A stretch of 64,000 bases of DNA from Lentinus brumalis (GCA_001792895.1 MARA01000001.1:124001-188000); one strand, 5' to 3'; counted from the first letter of the stretch, positions 1 through 12,712 are shown. The notes: a model not told the origin generated them from the sequence alone. Numbers and translations: made by a program.

Positions 1-1366
1 CCTACCGGCGCGATCTCCCTCCACCGCGCATTATCCCCACTCGCCGGACAGACGTCTAACCAACCTGAAGGCCCGAAGCCGTATCGACATCTCCTTTTGT
101 TCCTGACGCACGCTGATGCTGAACCTTGCACTTAAGCAGCGCCACCAAGTGTTCTAGCTCCCCGAATCTGTCGACGCCTCTGGCGCGCTCGATCGAGGTA
201 GGCATAGCCTGTTTTTTATCAGCACGACCTATCTCGCCCTCGAACTTCTCAGCAGGGTCCCCCGCCCCGCGTGGAACAGTACCCGCCCGGGCGTACCGCT
301 GAGCGCGTCGGACACCGAAACCAAACGGCGCACGCCCCACGCCGCCCTCGGGTCCCCCCACACACGCCATCTGGGCACCGTCAAACGCCCCCACAAGTGA
401 CACACTCAAACGCGTCGCACGACCCCACCGAACCCCAGCTGCGATCGCCGTGTCCGCCGAGCTCGGAAACGGTAAACCCAGCCGGCCGCCCCGCCGACCG
501 TGCCGCTCCGCGATCGCCCAGCGTCCATCCTCCGCGGGAGCAAAACAATCAAGTCGACTGCCTTCCACGTATAGTCTGGCACCGAAGCCCTGTCCCGAAC
601 ATGCCGAAACAGTCCGCCTCGCACCCAGTCTACTTATGTGCGCCAGAGAATCAGAGATCCAGCCACATCGGAAGCCTCCTCCCTCGATCACCGATCTGGG
701 GAAGCCCGCGAGCCACGACACACAGGGGCCCCCGTCTCCCCGCTCGGTTTGTTTCGCGTTGTCAGCGCGGGTCGCCCACAGAGGTCGCACTCTTCCCGTT
801 CTGTGCGCAGGAGGACACGTGGCTACTCGACGCCGCGCATCTCAGAGCATCAGAGCGAACTGGACGTAGCCTCCAGGTCCTGCGCCGCGCGGTCGGTCCA
901 GTTGAGACCACACGGATGTTCTCACCGTCTGTCAGCCTAGCTGAACCTACCCTCGACCAGGCGTTTCGAGCGAGCGGGGCGTGTCCCTTGGCGTCAGTGT
1001 CCCCGGAGAGTCGGATGAGAAGTCATATTCAGTATATACTCAACATACATGGTTAGATGCTACAGACCGTGACGCATACGAGGGATCAGCGGAGGCGGGA
1101 CACGCAGTATGATACAAATCCGGGAGCGGTGGAGAGAGACTAGGAAGACTGCAGACTAGTGCGATCGCCAAACATAGTAAGGCGGTAAATAATGCTATCC
1201 AAGATGTGCGGGGTGGTGTCGATGATGAAGGGAAGGGAAGGGGATGGTGGGATGAATGCAGGCGGAGTCCATGATGATGATGATAATGCATAGGCCAAGG
1301 TCCGGAGCCAGGCCGTCGAACGCGGAGCGATGCCATAAGGGCAGCCAGAGCAAGAGAGGCTCGGAA
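1..1366. other. No supported gene
   Basis: The stretch is GC-rich and open in several frames on both strands, including a 261-codon plus-strand frame at 271-1056. The translations are Pro/Arg/Ser-rich with no recognisable motif and no convincing intron pattern, which is what random GC-rich sequence gives. I see no gene, repeat or RNA I can support here. Confidence 0.4.
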
Positions 1367-3478
1367 TCAGAGAGCCACGCCGGTTTTGTCACCGAGCCAC
1401 TCCTCCCAGAGCGCGCTCCGTGCGATATCGGTAGCCATGAGCTTCGCAAACTCGATCACGCGCCACACGTCCCTGAAGTCGCTGGCGAGGCCGAGGCTGA
1501 TGCGCACCACGCCGAGCTCGCGGCCCATCCGCTGCTCAAACGCACGAAGTGTCGCGTCGCATGGCAGGTCGGACATGGCCTGCCGCAGCCCCAGAAGAGC
1601 CGCGGCACCGCCGGGATTGCACATGCAGCCCGTGCGTAACGAAATGTTGTGCTGCTGTGCGGCGTACTCGACGAACGAGTTCGGGATCATCTGTCCGGAA
1701 GGCTGTTGACAGAAGCGTAAGCACGCTTGCGGACAGGTATCAGAATAGATCTGGACGTACGAAGAGGAAGAGAAGCGCGACGACCGAGCCGGAGTCGGAC
1801 TGTTCGCCGACACTTCGGACGACTTTGCTCGGTTGGCGGGAGAGGATCTGGACGACAGGTGCGCCAGTTGTGTCGTGTCGCAGTTCGGATAGTGACGTAA
1901 TGAGGTGGCGCGTGAGTGAAGAGAGGCGCAGAGGAAGGAAGGGGAGGTATGCGGAGAGGAAACGCAGGCCGTCGGTGATTGCAGGTAGGTTTAGATAGTT
2001 GATGGTGCCGTCCTGCGGGAAGAACAAGGCACGTCAACACAGGGTCCAGCTATCGCATTGACGGCGGCGCTACAACTCACCTCGAATCGCTCATGAAGTT
2101 CCGAAGTCAGCGTGACGATCGTCCCTGGGGCTTGGACGACATCGACTGTGCCGCCTGCGAACCACGGGCGCTCGAGACGAGCCAGGAACGACTCCTTGAC
2201 CACGAGGGCGCCGACGCCGGTCGGGAAGCCGAACATTTTGTAGAAGCTGACCGCCATCGCGTCGACGGGCGTGTCTGTCAGAGAGATCACAGACGACGGC
2301 GCTAGCGCGGCGGCATCGAGGAGGGTGGAGTAGCCTTGTGACGCGGCGAACTCAATGAGAGAAAGGGGGTTCTTCGCGTTGGAGATGTTCGATTGGCCAG
2401 TGAGGGCGAAGAGACATGGTGCGCGGTTTCCGCGTGGTCTGTGCTGGGTCAGAACGGCCTATCGCGCAAGAAACGTGTCAGCTGGGGGTGTCGACGAGGG
2501 CCGTCGAAGCATGTACGTACCTGCGCCTCGGACACGTCGACTCCACCGTGAGGTGTGGACTCGATGTAGTGCACGCCGGCGCCGCCGGCGGTGGCGAACT
2601 TGCGGATGCCGTGCACGCTGTTGTGGGAGTCGGCGCCGAGGACGTAGCTGCTGCCGTCCGTGAACGGGAAGGCCTCGCCGACGAGCTTGAGTGCGCCCGT
2701 GGCGTTGGCGGTGAACACGACGGTGTAGCCTGGGGGCGCACGAAAGAAGGCGAGGACGGCCTGCCGGGCCTCGGTCGCACACGCTGCGGAGAGGCGTGAC
2801 CTGCGCAGAAGAGATGGTGGTCAGAACGGAGGTAGACAGGCAGACGAAGCAGTGCAGAAGGAAATCGCGGCACTCGGTGCCGAGCCCTTGCCCCTTCCGG
2901 GCGGACCGGAGGCAGTTGGGAGGGGACGGATGCGGGAGAGCGGCGAAAGGCTGACGGCTAACTGGACACACGCGGAAGAGGCGCTACTCACGAGTTGCTG
3001 ACCGAGTGCGTGTTCCCCAGAATGCTCCGTGTCAGGAATCCGGCGTGCACGCGGATGAGGCTTTCCGGGTACAGCGAGCCCCCCATGTAGTCCACGTAGG
3101 TTTCGCCCGAGCGGTCTAGTCGCGCGAAGTCGCTCCGGCGCAGGGCATCGAGGATCCAGGTGAGCTGGTATTGCGGGCAGTGCTTGAGGAAGGCCTTGTA
3201 GGCCACCGCGGCGCCGTCCTCGAGAAGGTCGGGGGTCGTCGAGAGGGCATAGAGCGGCGGGGGTCGAAGCTTCGCTTCTCTTCACGATCGCTGACAGAGG
3301 CGTCCTCCCGGATGGGGTATTCTCGATAGCTGGGGAGAGATGGCGCATACGGGGTGGGTGCGCAGCCGAGGGTGAGAGTTGAGAAGGCCTGCGAGCGCTT
3401 GCGGGGCAGGGCGAGAGGACGCGGAGCACGGTGCATGTCCAGACCAGGTGCGGACGCGTGAGAGTGAGAGTTGCCCAT
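1367..3478 (-). CDS. MOCOS-like class-V aminotransferase / cysteine-desulfurase-fold PLP enzyme
   Basis: This gene resembles the N-terminal sulfurase domain of molybdenum-cofactor sulfurase, which moves sulfur from L-cysteine through an enzyme-bound persulfide. Exons read on the minus strand: about 3250-2992, 2800-2521, 2443-2081, 2012-1761 and 1702-1367, with gt..ag introns and frames that join exactly. Motifs in order: a YVDYMGG.LYPESLI start, GNTHS..SSRLS, YTVVFTANATGALKL, ADSHNSV, the PLP-lysine segment SFYKMFGFPTGVGALVV, and LRTGCMCNPGG, where the Cys matches the persulfide Cys of MOCOS. PVVQILSR lies between the last two. The protein ends about 85 residues after the Cys loop, so the C-terminal MOSC domain of full MOCOS is absent; fungi commonly carry such short homologues. 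The 5' end is uncertain: 3478 is the best upstream ATG, but it needs a further small intron near 3261-3340. The true substrate is unknown. Confidence 0.85.
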
Positions 3479-3559
3479 GAGTACAGCTGCCGGGTGACGC
3501 CTGAGGGTTGTGTATCGCAGTCGACAGCGAGCCTGAGTCCCAGTTCGAGCTGCACAACG

Positions 3560-6500
3560 CCCCGCCTTTATATGTTTTGGCCCAAGGTTCTAGAGTAAGC
3601 GGTTCCCAGCGCCCAGCATCCAGTTAAAGGAGATAAATTAGCCCCGCACATGAAGAAAATAGCCCCTTGTTGCGCGAGTCAGGCAGTGCCAGGACGAGAG
3701 ACGGTGGCGGTTAGCATCAGGGGACGTTCGCGGACAACCCCGGCGCGCGGGAACTCGTCTCAGAACGGCCATGGGAATCTGCGCGGAACCCAAAATACAA
3801 TTCGGGCCAGCCTCTTGTCACACATCCTCGGATCGACACTCTGCTCGGAATCTGCTCATCCCTCAGATCGTGGTCCCCGTCCGACGCTACAGCCAGCAGC
3901 CCAGCACAATCGCCGCCGCCCACGCTAATCTCAATCCGGCCCTCCGACCGTCCTCTGCGAGGCAGCGGCCTGTCCCGTGCACACCCACCACACACGCCCA
4001 GCGTGACGACTCCCAATTCCCCGCACATGCCCCCGCCGTGAGGACCGCAAGGAAAGGCAATCTCTCGGGAGAATCTGCGTAAACATAGGAGTGTGCACCC
4101 CGCTGCGCACGCGCAATGCAGCGACGACATCGATAAGAAGAACCAGAAGCGAAGCGTGTCCATACGTCAGCAGCGTGGCCTCTGCCGTCGTGGCAGGACC
4201 AGAACCCGACAGGCTCCAGGGCGGACGCTGAGCCAACCAGGTGTCATGCGCCCGAGCGTGGCATGCCTCCCCGGGTGCAGACCAGAGCGAGGCCGGGCCC
4301 ATGTCGGTTGTTGCGCGGTGCTCGGCCCGCGCCGTTCGTGATGAACGGGAAGGTTCAGCATCTGAATCGCCGCTGAACGCGTCCTGGCGCTCTGGCCGGC
4401 TATGCAGTACGAAGGGGCACTGCACCCGTCCTGCAGGGCGTTCAGCACTTCGCTCGCCGCTGCAGACGTCCAGGACATACCAGTTGGCAAGTGCCATGTG
4501 CTCACAGCATGGCGACCTTGTAGTCGCACCGGGAGCACCGCTGACGGCTGTGAGACGTCTATGGCAGTGGTAAAGAGACCGGACATTGTCCTGCGACTTC
4601 GCGCCTTCCCGCCGACCCCGAGGCATGCTCAGAACAGCACAGTGCAGCCCATACCTCCGCTCAAAGGTGCATGCACGGAGCCAGGTTCCCACACCGCGCC
4701 TGTTATCAGTGCGATCGATGGGAATCTGCGCCGTGCTAGCGGGAGTCGGAAGCCGCGGACTGGAAGGTTGAGCAGAAGCCTGAATGGCGCAAGCACGGAG
4801 TCCGCATAGCCAGCCTGCTGCAGGGTGTCGTCCAGCCTGGAATGAAAGCGGGGTACTAGGGTTTGCCGAGAGACCATGTCCGCCGGCTGCTGTCGTAGGA
4901 GCTGATGCGATGCCTGGGGGCCTTGGCTTTCCGTGCTAGGACGGAGGCCGAGTGCACCCATGCATGGGTCGATGACAGGAAGCGTCGACGAGAGCGCTGG
5001 AAGGGACAGTACCCGGTTGACATCCTCGCCGCACGGGATTTAAGCTATTCATGGGCGGGAACGGACCCGCCGCGTGCTCAAAGGTCGCCCTTGTAGTCGC
5101 CATTGGGAGAAGAAGCGACAGGATGGTGTGGCAAGCGCCTAGAAATAGAGATATGTTCAGAGCCGCACGTGAGGTGATTCGTAACAAAGGGAGAAGCTTA
5201 TGCATCTGCACCTTGTTGGGTGGCCACGACCGTAGCGAGGGACCACAAGCCATCTTACGAGTGCTGGTGATACACCCGCCGTGTCCCCACATATCAGAAC
5301 GCGCGATGAATGGGCCGGAAGGTCTGACCTTTCACGAGAACATGCTGATCACGATGCGACGCACGGAGCGACAGAGAATCGGTGATGCTGATACGGTTCA
5401 TTCCTCGTTCTGCGCAGCACACATCGTAGCTCCGAGGAGCAGAAAGCGCGGCCGCAAATTAAAGACGGTGCGCCGTTCACAGGATGACCGCATACTGCCA
5501 ACGAGGGTCTCCACTGTGAGCTGTGCATGAGCATACCGTCGGCCAATGAAGCATACGCCATATGCTTACCTGCCATGTGCAGTCGGGAGCGAAGAAGACC
5601 TGGTGGCGCCTTCTCGCCAATTGAAGCGAGGAAGCCTCGCTTCGCACGCTGGGCAGTGCAGGTGTGTCACTGTCAGGGGAGAGTTCGCATCAGCAGCATA
5701 CGTTCGAAGAGTGCTTTGGGCAGATTGACCCATCAGGACTGCAAGTTGACGTGCACCGTGTGACGGGATCGCTGCTGGTCAAGAGACGGCAGGGCCACCG
5801 ATCGGGCTCAAGAGGAGGTACGTACAAGTGGTGCGATGACGGACGGCCGAAGCGGACATGTGAACGGCTCTTGTTCCGCAAAAGTTGATCGCGACATTCG
5901 CCGACGAGGCTCAGAGCCCGGACGTGCGGGCGGCGAGGCGCGGGATGCCGACAGATCGCAAGAGCTTACGTTGACCGTTGACGGCTTGAACGTTGAACAC
6001 AAGTGGAAGTTCAGTAGCGTGCTGCCCGAGCTTCTGGTCGGCATGGCGTCGGGGGCACTGCGATGCTTCCTCGGCATCATGTGTTGGCGCGGGGCTTCTG
6101 CGATGTGTGATTAAGGTACGAGGTACACCGTGCCCAGGCGTGTTTTGAACAATGAACGGGTCGCTGTTAACGTTATGACGGGGCTTCGGTATCGTGATGT
6201 GCATCAATGCAGGAAGCTTACCTGGAAAGTCGCGCCTTGTTTGGCGGACGACTTGGCGCAATCCCGAGCCACAAATCTCGATGATCAGAGCGTAAGATTT
6301 CACAACAACGGTCTGGCGTTATCGGAGCTACGCACGATTTTCCGTTTCCCTTCTCCGTTCTCTTGGGGCAACTCCGGTCCAACTCCCCGACACAATGAAA
6401 GGAGTCGAACTGGGTACGTCTTCGCGAACCGCTGCACTTCTCCGAGGCGAGTCCGAGACATCTCTTGCAGTTCCTGTGCGTATAGGAGAGTAGAGCGATA

Positions 6501-7410
6501 GAAGTCGTCCGGGCCAGGTCGGATTGTATGACGTCGCAGAAGGTCGAAGAGGAGACGAGTGTGTGGGCGCTCCAGTAGACCGCCGACATTCAAGCGAGTG
6601 CGAGCCGTGCCTGGCTCGTTCAGCCCTGGCCTCGAGCATGTCCGTTCCTCCGCCATGCCGTGACTCGTCTCCTGTGTGGAAGGACTCCGACGAGGGAAAA
6701 AGCCTGGAAAGCGATGCAGCGTTGAGTAGGATGATCGCGATTTCTCCGATTAGGGTTAGTCTTGACCTCTTCCGCCCTTCGACGATCCCGGTCCGCTTCG
6801 GAATACTGTGCTCTCTAGATCGTCACTTGGATGACGCTCATAGCATCAGTTTCAATGCCGCCTTAAGGAGAGGCTCCTGTAAATCATTTTCGGTAAAACG
6901 CGAGGAGTCGACGACATAGGAGCTGCTTCTAGAGTTTGCGACGGTTATATTACTGCGAATTCCTGGAAGAAGGACTCACCCTGTCAAATGTTACCCGCAA
7001 CATGGACTCTCTTGTCCGACTCCCGAGTCATTCTCCAACGATTCTCCTTAACCAGACTCCAGGCTACTTACTGTCCTACATCGCAGTGAGGTCTCTTGTG
7101 GGAAAATTGTTCTGGCCCGTGTGGTAAGTAGTGTTTCATCTTGCAAACTGAGAAAAGCAGCGCATAGACGGCTGGTTAAGTGGTGGCCAAGGGTGGCCAC
7201 TGGCCTGTACCAACCGTTGTTAGCGAGGCTTGGCGCCTCTTGGGGAAGTGGGCGGCATGGGCGCCGCTGACACGTGGCTCCACGTGGCTCTTTAACGCCC
7301 GCAGTGTTCAGCGCCAAGTGCGCTCGAAGTCGCGAGCCGCCACCACCCTCACCAGAGTCACCACCAACTCCTCCTCCTTCTCCTCACCGAATCCCAACTG
7401 CTCTCTCTCG
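3560..7410. other. Intergenic stretch with no supported gene
   Basis: About 3.8 kb between the MOCOS-like gene and Cwc15. Open frames here, such as 3931-4692 on the minus strand and 5836-6114 on the plus strand, have no recognisable domains, splice chains or compositional sign of coding. A short phrase, GGGAATCTGCGC, occurs at about 3774 and again at about 4721, but I could not extend it into a repeat. Confidence 0.4.
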
Positions 7411-8464
7411 ATGTCTACAGCACACAGGCCGACATGGGAGCCCGCGCAGGCGAAGGATGTGAAAGGTGGTTCCCGCCAGTTCTCCGTGCGAGACATGGCG
7501 GCCCACACGAAGTTGAAGTTCCGGTGCGTACATGTTCCCATGGCCAAGTCACCAACCTTGTCCCTGTCCCTGACTAGATTGGTTCCACCATGAAGGCAAC
7601 CTGGTCAGACCTCGACTGCAGAGGTGGCGAAGCGTGACCTGAGGGCGGAACTGCTTGCGGCAGAGGCTGAGGCGCGCGAGAAGAAACGCAAGGCTGAGGG
7701 CAAGCCTGCGCTGACTGTCGAGAATGGGACGGCGGCGGCGGTCGAGGGGCAGGATGAGGAGTCAAATAAGCGGAGGAAGCTGCTTGCGGACGCGTTGGAG
7801 CTGGACAAGGATGACGACGACGACGAGGACAAGGACAAGGACAAGGACGAGTGCGTGATTCGTTTCTCGTACTACTTTTGTTGGCTCACCCTGGGGGTGG
7901 GTGTTGCTAGGGACGAGGATGAAGATGACGAGGACGACGAGGATGACGAGGATGATACTGCCGAGCTGCTGCGCGAGCTTGAGAAGATCAAGCGGGAGCG
8001 TGCGGAGGAGAAGGAGCGGCAGGAGCGAGAACAGTCGGAGGTATCACAAGCAGAACGGGACGCGGAGATTGCGACCGCGAACCCGTTGCTGAATCTCGCG
8101 GCTGCGCTCGGCCAGACACCGAACGGCGTCAACACGACGAAGCCGGGGACGTTTGCGGTGAAGAGGCGGTGGGATGACGGTGCGCTTCCTGCTCGTACAT
8201 GCTTCTGAGAGGACGCTCACGTAGGGCGCTCTGCTAGACCTCATCTTCAAGAACCAGGCGATGAGCTCGCGAGACAAGGGGAAGGAGCCTCAGTTTGTGA
8301 ACGATCTGCTGAGGACAGAGTTCCACAAGTACGTGCGCGCTTGCTGCCGTCCGCTGCATGATGCTCACGTTCTGGTAGGAAATTCATGTCCAAGTTCATC
8401 AAGGTATGTCGCTTCTCTGCGCATCGTTACCAAGCTAACGATGCCTCTTCCATTCATACAGTGA
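7411..8464 (+). CDS. CWC15: Pre-mRNA-splicing factor Cwc15 (Cwf15)
   Basis: Cwc15 is a small, mostly disordered protein of the Prp19/NTC-associated spliceosome and acts in the nucleus. Exons: 7411-7523, 7596-7850, 7911-8179, 8238-8328, 8379-8403 and 8462-8464. Every junction keeps frame. Family hallmarks in order are the start MSTAHRPTWEPAQ, GGSRQFSVRDM, HTKLKFRQPGQTST, VAKRDLRAELLAAE, a long Asp/Glu tract, NPLLN, VKRRWDDDLIFKNQA, and FVNDLLRTEFHKKFMSKFIK at the C-terminus. The start ATG is fixed by the conserved N-terminus. The last exon contributes only the TGA stop, directly after an acceptor ending in tacag, so the stop codon depends on splicing. Identification is firm because conserved N- and C-terminal blocks are both present in order. 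Confidence 0.96.
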
Positions 8465-8989
8465 TGACCGTGCTTTACGTCTGCTTTGTATCACCATCCT
8501 TTGCTTTGAGACCTTTTCTGTTGTGTTCAAAACATCCTGCGGGCGTCGCCCCGGCGTCGCAACGCGTTCACAGGCGGAAGAGAAGGTACGTCGTCCGCGA
8601 TAACCAGACCCATGTGCCTCCACATACCAGTTAGGACTGTTTCACGTCTCTTGAGCTCATCACCGCCAGAGCAACTCTGATCTTCACCAGGGATGTCATG
8701 GAGATCGCTCTCCGCATTGCTGCCAGGTTCTGCCCAAGTGAAGTTGTGTGCACCTTCGGCGCTTCGCCTGCGCCGCAACTTGAGACCCCACGTTCATCTC
8801 TCTGCTATGAACATCCCATGCTTTTCCGGCTCCATCGCCTGTGGGATGTCAAGCATATACCGACGGTGGCGATGATGTGCGGATGAAATGGGGCCAACAT
8901 CCACGCGGTCTCCTGTTAGTGCCCATATATGCGTCACGTCCTGCGAACACAAGTACGCTAGGTACCTTCTTCCCACATACTGTCTTACT
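8465..8989. other. No supported gene
   Basis: Short spacer after Cwc15. There is no splice chain or motif I can recognise, and it leads directly into the decayed oxidoreductase copy. Confidence 0.4.
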
Positions 8990-9830
8990 GCTGGGCACTC
9001 CTTGGGCGAGCGGGTGGACATTCTGGTGCTGGGTCCGACAGGTCAGTGGCAGCGCTGAAGTCAGTTCGCGTCCTCATGTCTTATGACTGATGTCGATAAT
9101 CCAGGTTTCACTCGCTGTCCAGCGGGACTATCTGTATCACGTTGACCCTGGGGTGCCCTTGTAGCCCCAGTAGAGGCATTCCAGAAGTCGCTGGGCATCG
9201 ATGCCACCGCCGCGCTGATGGAGGGCGACGAGGGTGACTACGTGAGCGTGGAGGCCGCAGTGCGGGAGGCGCGTGTCCAGATGAATATGGTCATTGGTTG
9301 GCCCGTACTGACTCTGCGGCGCAAAATGTCGTGAGGTGAGTGCCCAGCCCCCGTTGTTGTGCTGCTGGCATTCACACCAACGGCGCTGACAATGTTAGCA
9401 GACATGGAGACGGAGAGCTCTTCACGACCTAATAATCGTCAGAAATGCGACAATCACCGGATTAACCGGGTTCGCGGCCTCCCAGGACGACGTGCGCGTG
9501 TACGTCAAGTCCGTCATGCATCACAAGGGCGATCCGGGGTACCTCTTCACACCGTGTACGTGATAATACTCGTCCCACCGCCTGTATACACTTGGCCCTT
9601 GGGATTACCATTGATTGTGCCCCTCTCAGGGCTGACTTACTTGGCGTTGGCGTTGGACGACGTGTCTCCTCCGATCACCGCTCGTTCGGGCGGCGTGCTC
9701 GCCCCTGCTACTGTGCTTGGGCATGCGTTGGTTCGCCTACTAAGCGCAAACACTGCAAGAGCGACGGTGATGGCGAGAACAGGAAGGACCTGTGACGAGA
9801 TGCTCTCGCATAGTACCACGTATCGGTGCT
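8990..9830 (+). pseudogene. Decayed copy of a saccharopine-dehydrogenase-like oxidoreductase
   Basis: Segments align in order with the intact gene at 10506-12219 but cannot be joined into one frame. VDILVLGPTG (about 9014-9041) matches VDILVLGATG at the intact start and is followed by the same style of donor. FQKSLGIDA...VEAAVREARV (about 9178-9290) matches LKKSLGLDD...VEAAVKETKV. VKSVMHHKGDPGYLFT (about 9505-9555) matches AKSVMRGQGDPGYLLT. LALALDDVSPP...GGVLAPAT (about 9640-9715) matches LGLVLDDASLP...GGVLTPST. The central PGCGFDSIPADL block is missing, and stops or frame changes separate the parts. The order and spacing suggest a tandem duplicate that has degenerated and lost its middle, not a processed copy, because intron-like gaps remain. 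Confidence 0.7.
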
Positions 9831-10059
9831 ACAGTTCGAATTTGGCTGTCGGTGCGTTCGATGGCATCCGGCCGAGCCGAACATGATCGTGCATGTTCCA
9901 GGATATACGGTGTTTGGCTTCCAAGCCACGCTCGCTATGCATCCATGTATCGACGTACTAGTACGTATACGCGCACGGGACATCTACGCGGTGCAATGTC
10001 GTCCGTCCATCCTCCAATGCGATGCCCTAGTGGGTGACTGTGGGTGACATGGTGTAGTC

Positions 10060-10390
10060 AGATGTCGAGATGGTCATCGGTCAGGTGGGGTCCGACATCT
10101 GTGAGGGCAGAAGGACCAGTCAATGTCGCAACGCCTGCTGCTTCCGTACCGTCATGTACCACGACAAACGTCCAAGACACTTTCCTCCGCTTGCGCTTGA
10201 TTGTGGTCACCGTCGTCTCTTAGGCTTTGCGTCTTCCCAGCAGCATCTGCTCGTCGTCTCGAGCTTGGATGCCGTTGTACTCCGGGCATCTATGTTCGCT
10301 TTGAGACGGTGGGGACGTCGAGCTCGGTGCTGGGGGCGACAGGCACGGACGGCGCGTACGTCAAGGTACGTCATGGCTGAGAGGCACCGC
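10060..10390 (+). pseudogene. Possible second oxidoreductase remnant
   Basis: Two short stretches just upstream of the intact oxidoreductase recall it. One is a MVIGQVGSD-like stretch near 10070, comparable to VVINVVGPY. The other is a VLGATG motif near 10325 followed by a gtacgt donor. They are too short and too scattered to prove descent. I list them because a clearer decayed copy lies immediately upstream. Confidence 0.25.
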
Positions 10391-10505
10391 CTGCATGCGC
10401 ATTTGATGTGCATGGCCAGCAGCACTTCGCAGCTTCCAGTCACTCTTACCAGCTCTCTTACCCCCACCTCTTCTCTTGCAACGAGCCCGAACGCCGTGAA
10501 ACACA

Positions 10506-12219
10506 ATGCCGGTCGATATCCTCGTGCTAGGCGCGACAGGTCAGCAGGCCCCGCTCTGCAGACGCGAGTCTTGTCCCGATCTCACCGTGGTCGCTTGGCG
10601 CAGGTTTCACCGGACGCCTCATCACCCGCTATCTCTATAACCACCCACAGCGCGGCGCATTCACATTCGCCATTGGAATACGATCTCGGTCGAAAGGAGA
10701 AGAGCTGAAGAAGTCGCTCGGGCTAGACGACAGCGTGAAGATCGTGCAGGTTGACGTCAACAGGTACGAGGATGTCGAGGCAGCGGTGAAGGAGACGAAG
10801 GTGGTCATAAACGTGGTGGGCCCGTACTGGATTTGGGGAACGAACGTCGTCAGGTGAGCCCACAGCATTCTCTGCGTGTTGGCCAACGTCTGGAGCTTCG
10901 CTATGAAGAGCCTGTGCGGAGCATGGGAGGCGTTATGTGGACCTCTCGGGAGAGCCCCATTTCATGAAGAAGATCATTGAGCGGTGAGTGTGTGGGGCAT
11001 TCGTTTGGACATGCCGGATTCCTGGGCCTCATCGGATGCATATGTGCACAGATATGACTTCGTGAGCACCAAGACTGGCGCAATCATCATCCCTGGCTGT
11101 GGATTCGACTCTATCCCCGCAGACCTCTTGGTCTTCCTCTCAAACCGGACCCTCAAGAATGCCCTCGGCCCAGATGCGCAGCTCGGCCTCTCCCAGACCT
11201 TCTACTCCATGAAGGGTGGCATATCTGGTGGCACGCTTGCGACCTTGATGACGGAAGCTGAAATTGTTCCCAAATACAAGCGCCTCGAGGCGCAGAAGGA
11301 CTACGCCGTCTCTCAAGGTACGCCTTTTGGGGTCCTTCTGCCGTATAGTCGAATAACCCTACGGTAGCTCGCGGTCGTCCCAGCCCACCGCCCGCAGCCG
11401 CGGTGCGCATGCCCTTCTCATCCCAGTACGGCGCCTACTTTCCCATGTCTATCCCCAACCGCAGCGTCGTGCAGCGGACATTCGGCATTAATGCGCTTAC
11501 CGCATCGTATGGGCACCTGCTGTTTGGCGTGGACCAGGCGAAGGAGAAGGAGGCCGAGCTGCGCCCGCTCGTGTATGGCCCGGAGTTCCGCTACGCCGAG
11601 TACCTGACCGTTGGCAGCTCGAAACTGGTGGCGGTTGTCGTCAGCACGTTCGCGAAGCTTTTGTTGCTGCTCGTGTTCAACTTTGCGCCTGTGAGTCAAT
11701 TCCCTTCGGACATCTGCACTCCGCTGACGCTTCCTGCCAGGCGCGATGGCTCATGAAAATGTTCATGCCCAAGCCGGGCCAGGGCCCTTCGGATGAGTGA
11801 GCGACGTGATGCATCGCATTCGAACTTCATGCTGAATCTGCTATGTTAGGACAATGGAGAAAGGGTGGATGAACGTCACGAACTACACGGAATGCGCAAG
11901 TTCTCCAGGTCTATGGGCGAAGTCGGTTATGCGCGGCCAAGGTGACCCAGGGTATCTTCTTACTGCGTGTAAGTCCATGCCCACTGCGTATACGCTAATA
12001 CTCATTTGACACACGCGCCTCGCAGCGATGATCTCGGAGGCCGCCCTTGGGCTTGTGCTTGATGATGCGTCGCTCCCTTCGTCGGCACATCTTGGCGGCG
12101 TGCTGACACCCTCCACTGGCCTCGGTGGCGTCCTGATCAACCGCCTCAAAGCTACGGGACGCATACAGTTCGATAGTGAGATTGTACGCGCCGGCGAGGA
12201 GAGTAGGAAAGATCGGTAA
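10506..12219 (+). CDS. Saccharopine-dehydrogenase-like NAD(P)-binding oxidoreductase
   Basis: The protein belongs to the saccharopine-dehydrogenase-like / trans-acting enoyl reductase group, which has a Rossmann fold and usually an unknown substrate; it is not evidence for lysine synthesis. Exons: 10506-10539, 10604-10853, 10909-10983, 11052-11317, 11368-11690, 11741-11796, 11850-11968 and 12026-12219, giving 438 residues with every phase matching. Visible features are the N-terminal nucleotide-binding loop VDILVLGATGFTGRL, VINVVGPY, the family signature YVDLSGEPHFM, IIPGCGFDSIPADL in mid-protein, and a hydrophobic segment near VAVVVSTFAKLLLLLVF that probably associates with membrane. The C-terminus runs through MISEAALGLVLDD and GGVLTPSTGLG, typical of this group. 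The start ATG directly precedes the Rossmann strand and is well supported. Confidence 0.9.
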
Positions 12220-12712
12220 GGTTCCGACGGACTACAGCCTTGTGTGTTTGTGTAGCTCTGGATATGTGCTATGATGCTGTAAGTATCTACTACTGCTCTT
12301 TCTCTCTTCGCGCTGATGGTCTGAAAGTCATAGTGTCGGCCTGACAATGACATGTGGTGGCGCCTGTTCAACGTACCTGCGGGAGAACATCGGATATACC
12401 TCGGAAGCATGTTGGACTACTCGCCAACCTCTGAACAGTGACAGCGAGACCCACGATGTGTCGCAGACATCAGGCTAGAAGCCAGGGCTTGTGAGCGAGG
12501 AGATGCCTCCCGCGATGAGATAGCGTGGCCTGAACTTGCTTGCTGCACGACACGGTGATCAGCTGTTCAGCCTCGAGTGAGGTCGCTAGGACGCGCACCC
12601 ACAGCTGTGGACAGTGTGCGGCTTTGTTCAGGTATATATCTCACCGCGGTCGCATTCTTCTGACTCGTGTTCCTTCACCCATCTCGCTTGGAGTCACCAA
12701 CCTCACTTTCGC
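12220..12712. other. Intergenic spacer
   Basis: About 490 bp between the oxidoreductase and the DUF1479 gene. I see no coding signal; it presumably holds the terminator of one gene and the promoter of the next. Confidence 0.4.

Noticed and set aside
271..1056. Long plus-strand frame of 261 codons
   Set aside because: Pro/Arg/Ser-rich translation with several equally long overlapping frames on both strands; no motif or splice chain.
3931..4692. 253-codon minus-strand frame
   Set aside because: No recognisable domain, odd composition, and competing frames on the opposite strand of similar length.
10506..12219. True saccharopine dehydrogenase of lysine synthesis
   Set aside because: Motifs (YVDLSGEPHFM, PGCGFDSIPADL) fit the saccharopine-dehydrogenase-like oxidoreductase group, not LYS1/LYS9 enzymes.
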